Assembly: GCA_022712835.1 (NCBI GenBank) | Contig: JAFLJU010000579.1 | Location: 1 to 15,487 of the forward strand | Length of the DNA: 15,487 bases | From: Desulfobacteraceae bacterium | GTDB lineage: Bacteria; Desulfobacterota; Desulfobacteria; Desulfobacterales; Desulfobacteraceae | Reading direction: 5' to 3' | Notes under the pieces: generated by a model | Told to the model about the DNA's origin: nothing | What the model saw: the letters and a program-made list of their open reading frames with translations, nothing else | Databases searched by the model: none | In this document: positions 14,447-15,487 of the stretch, piece after piece | Layout: every line of letters begins with the position of its first letter | Position numbering within the stretch: position 1 is the stretch's first letter | Translations under genes and position numbers: made by a program

Positions 14447-14510
14447 TTTTTTTAAGACAAAAATTAGGTGGTCGGAAACTTAAGAAATGAATAGGTTTTA
14501 GTATTTTGGG

Positions 14511-14538
14511 TTGACAGAATTATTATATGCTGTATTTT
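14511..14538 (+). promoter_or_regulatory. Sigma70-type promoter for tetR and the efflux gene
   Basis: A perfect TTGACA (14511-14516) is followed at 16 bases by TATTTT (14533-14538, four of six). Transcription would start near 14545, inside the left arm of the following dyad, so a protein on that dyad would block it. Confidence 0.6.
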
Positions 14539-14540
14539 TA

Positions 14541-14576
14541 CATCCCATGTGAGACATCGAAGTCTCATATGGGATG
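14541..14576. promoter_or_regulatory. 15-bp inverted repeat: TetR operator or leader attenuator
   Basis: CATCCCATGTGAGAC (14541-14555) and GTCTCATATGGGATG (14562-14576) are inverted over 15 bases with one G-T mismatch and a 6-base loop. It overlaps the predicted transcript start of the tetR gene, the typical place for a self-regulating TetR operator. It is also followed by TTTTTATTTT, so in RNA it looks like an intrinsic terminator ending 10 bases before the Shine-Dalgarno. It could also end read-through from sppA. Confidence 0.7.
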
Positions 14577-14596
14577 TTTTTATTTTGGAGGAAGGT

Positions 14597-15190
14597 ATGA
14601 GCCAGACCACAAGGGAACGAATTATTAAACATGCCATTGAGTGTATTGCACTAAATGGCAATGCAGGTTTAGATGAAATTGCCAGTGCTGCCGGGGTGGG
14701 GAGAGCAACCCTGTATCGTTATTTTAAGTCCAGGGCAGATCTCATCAGCGAAATAAAACTGGCTGCAGGTGAAGAACTCCAGGCAGTGGTCACCCCGATT
14801 ATGGAAAGCGAGCTGTTGGCAAGGGAAAAATTGGTCGATATTGTGTGCCAACTTGTTCCCCTTGGGGCAAGTCTCAATGTGTCTGCCTATTTTGATCATC
14901 CCGCAAAGGAAATGGAACCCCGGGTCAAGGCAAGCTATCTTAGGCATCTGGCCCAGGCCAGAACCCTTGTCCAAGAGCTTAAAGATGAGGGGAGTGTCAG
15001 TCTTGAAATCCCCTCGGTCTGGCTGGTTGCAAGTCTTGATAGCCTGATATTTTGTGCCTGGGAAAAAGTGGAAAGCGGAGATATCGCGCCTAAACAGGCC
15101 CCCTGGCTGTTGCTCAGAACTTTTTTGGCAGGTCACGGTACCCCAAAGACCCTTGCATGGTTAAAAAAACGAGAGGAAGTAAATCAATGA
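14597..15190 (+). CDS. TetR/AcrR-family transcriptional regulator
   Basis: This 197-residue protein has the N-terminal TetR helix-turn-helix: TRERIIKHAIECIALNGNAG, then LDEIASAAGVGRATLYRYFK (about 25-44), the family's best-conserved stretch. The remaining helical domain (about 50-190) would bind an inducer and dimerise; its ligand cannot be read from sequence. The start at 14597 follows GGAGGAAGG; the upstream in-frame TTG at 14549 would place coding sequence through the hairpin and ribosome binding site and is unlikely. The stop overlaps the next ATG (ATGA), so repressor and membrane fusion protein are made from one transcript. This is the usual arrangement of a repressor that controls its own efflux operon. 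The nearby dyad and its distal copy are the likely operators. Confidence 0.93.
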   Translation: MSQTTRERIIKHAIECIALNGNAGLDEIASAAGVGRATLYRYFKSRADLISEIKLAAGEELQAVVTPIMESELLAREKLVDIVCQLVPLGASLNVSAYFDHPAKEMEPRVKASYLRHLAQARTLVQELKDEGSVSLEIPSVWLVASLDSLIFCAWEKVESGDIAPKQAPWLLLRTFLAGHGTPKTLAWLKKREEVNQ

Positions 15191-15487
15191 AGAAGAATAG
15201 ACGGTGGGGCATCCTGGTCTCGGGATTTCTGCTTTGCCTGGCTGTTGGCCTGGCTTGGCAATTAGGGCTGATAAACACCCAACAGGTTTCAGAATCCCTG
15301 GGAACAAAGAACGGTGGGCAAACAAAACAATTGGAAAAAAAGACCAGAACCGTGGGTGTGGTCCATCCCTATCCTGTTACAGAGGGTGTTGTGATTACCT
15401 TTCCGGGCAGGGCCCGGGCCAGCCAGAAGGCCACCCTGTTTTTTCGGGTATCAGGCCCCCTGGTAGGGATCCATGCCAATCCTGGTG
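15187..15487 (+). CDS. RND-type efflux membrane fusion protein, partial (3' end outside window)
   Basis: The first 100 codons are present. The protein opens MKKNRRWGILVSGFLLCLAV, a basic start and signal/anchor helix (about 7-27), then a polar linker rich in Lys, Gln and Thr, then the beginning of the beta-barrel and lipoyl part: VTEGVVITFPGRARA followed by ATLFFRVSGPLVGIHANPG, which matches the RAxxxATLxFRVxGxL motif of AcrA/HlyD-like adaptors. Such proteins sit in the periplasm and bridge an inner-membrane RND pump to an outer-membrane channel. GAGGAAG inside the end of tetR serves as ribosome binding site, and the ATG overlaps the tetR stop. The pump gene would be expected just beyond the window. 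The substrate cannot be inferred. Confidence 0.88.
   Translation, partial: MKKNRRWGILVSGFLLCLAVGLAWQLGLINTQQVSESLGTKNGGQTKQLEKKTRTVGVVHPYPVTEGVVITFPGRARASQKATLFFRVSGPLVGIHANPG

Noticed and set aside
1..15487. CRISPR arrays, tRNA or rRNA genes, transposase genes, phage genes
   Set aside because: No spaced direct repeats of CRISPR type, no cloverleaf with CCA-type arms and no transposase or phage-like protein was seen on either strand.

Overview
The window looks like chromosome of a mesophilic, moderately AT-rich anaerobic deltaproteobacterium, most likely a sulfate reducer of the Desulfobacterales (Desulfobacter/Desulfobacula-like). This is inferred from gene content and style: a hisC-cmk-rpsA-sppA string, a plant-type DapB, a kinase-nucleotidyltransferase fusion of the AmgK/MurU kind, and a J-domain protein with an N-terminal DUF1232 segment. 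No rRNA, tRNA, CRISPR array, insertion sequence or prophage gene is visible.

Layout from left to right. A partial small membrane protein leaves the left edge on the minus strand. It is divergent from a stand-alone cyclic-nucleotide-binding-fold protein (596-1093, plus), and the 314-base gap between them holds a good sigma70-type promoter and a 13-bp tandem duplication. A tight minus-strand operon follows, read right to left: plsB (glycerol-3-phosphate acyltransferase), a MurU-AmgK-like fusion, plant-type dapB, and a DUF1232/J-domain protein. Junctions are 6-13 bases. A sigma54-like promoter lies upstream of plsB. Divergent from it is a monocistronic small membrane/coiled-coil protein with an intrinsic terminator. 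A second minus-strand pair, namZ (DUF1343 exo-N-acetylmuramidase family) and an RNase HI with an N-terminal extension, overlaps by 8 bases.

The right half is on the plus strand. hisC and cmk overlap by ATGA and share a TTGACA promoter. rpsA (six S1 repeats) has its own promoter and leader hairpin and ends in a strong terminator. sppA is preceded by five tandem 13-bp units. A TetR regulator overlaps, again by ATGA, the start of an RND-type membrane fusion protein that runs off the right edge.

Functional links: NamZ (releases MurNAc from muropeptide sugar chains), the AmgK-MurU fusion (MurNAc to MurNAc-1-P to UDP-MurNAc) and DapB (route to diaminopimelate/lysine) all feed peptidoglycan, and PlsB starts phospholipid synthesis. 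The minus-strand genes therefore read as an envelope building and recycling neighbourhood. The hisC/cmk/rpsA block is housekeeping. The TetR-MFP end is a self-regulated efflux locus with a repeated CATCCCATATGA motif around its promoter.
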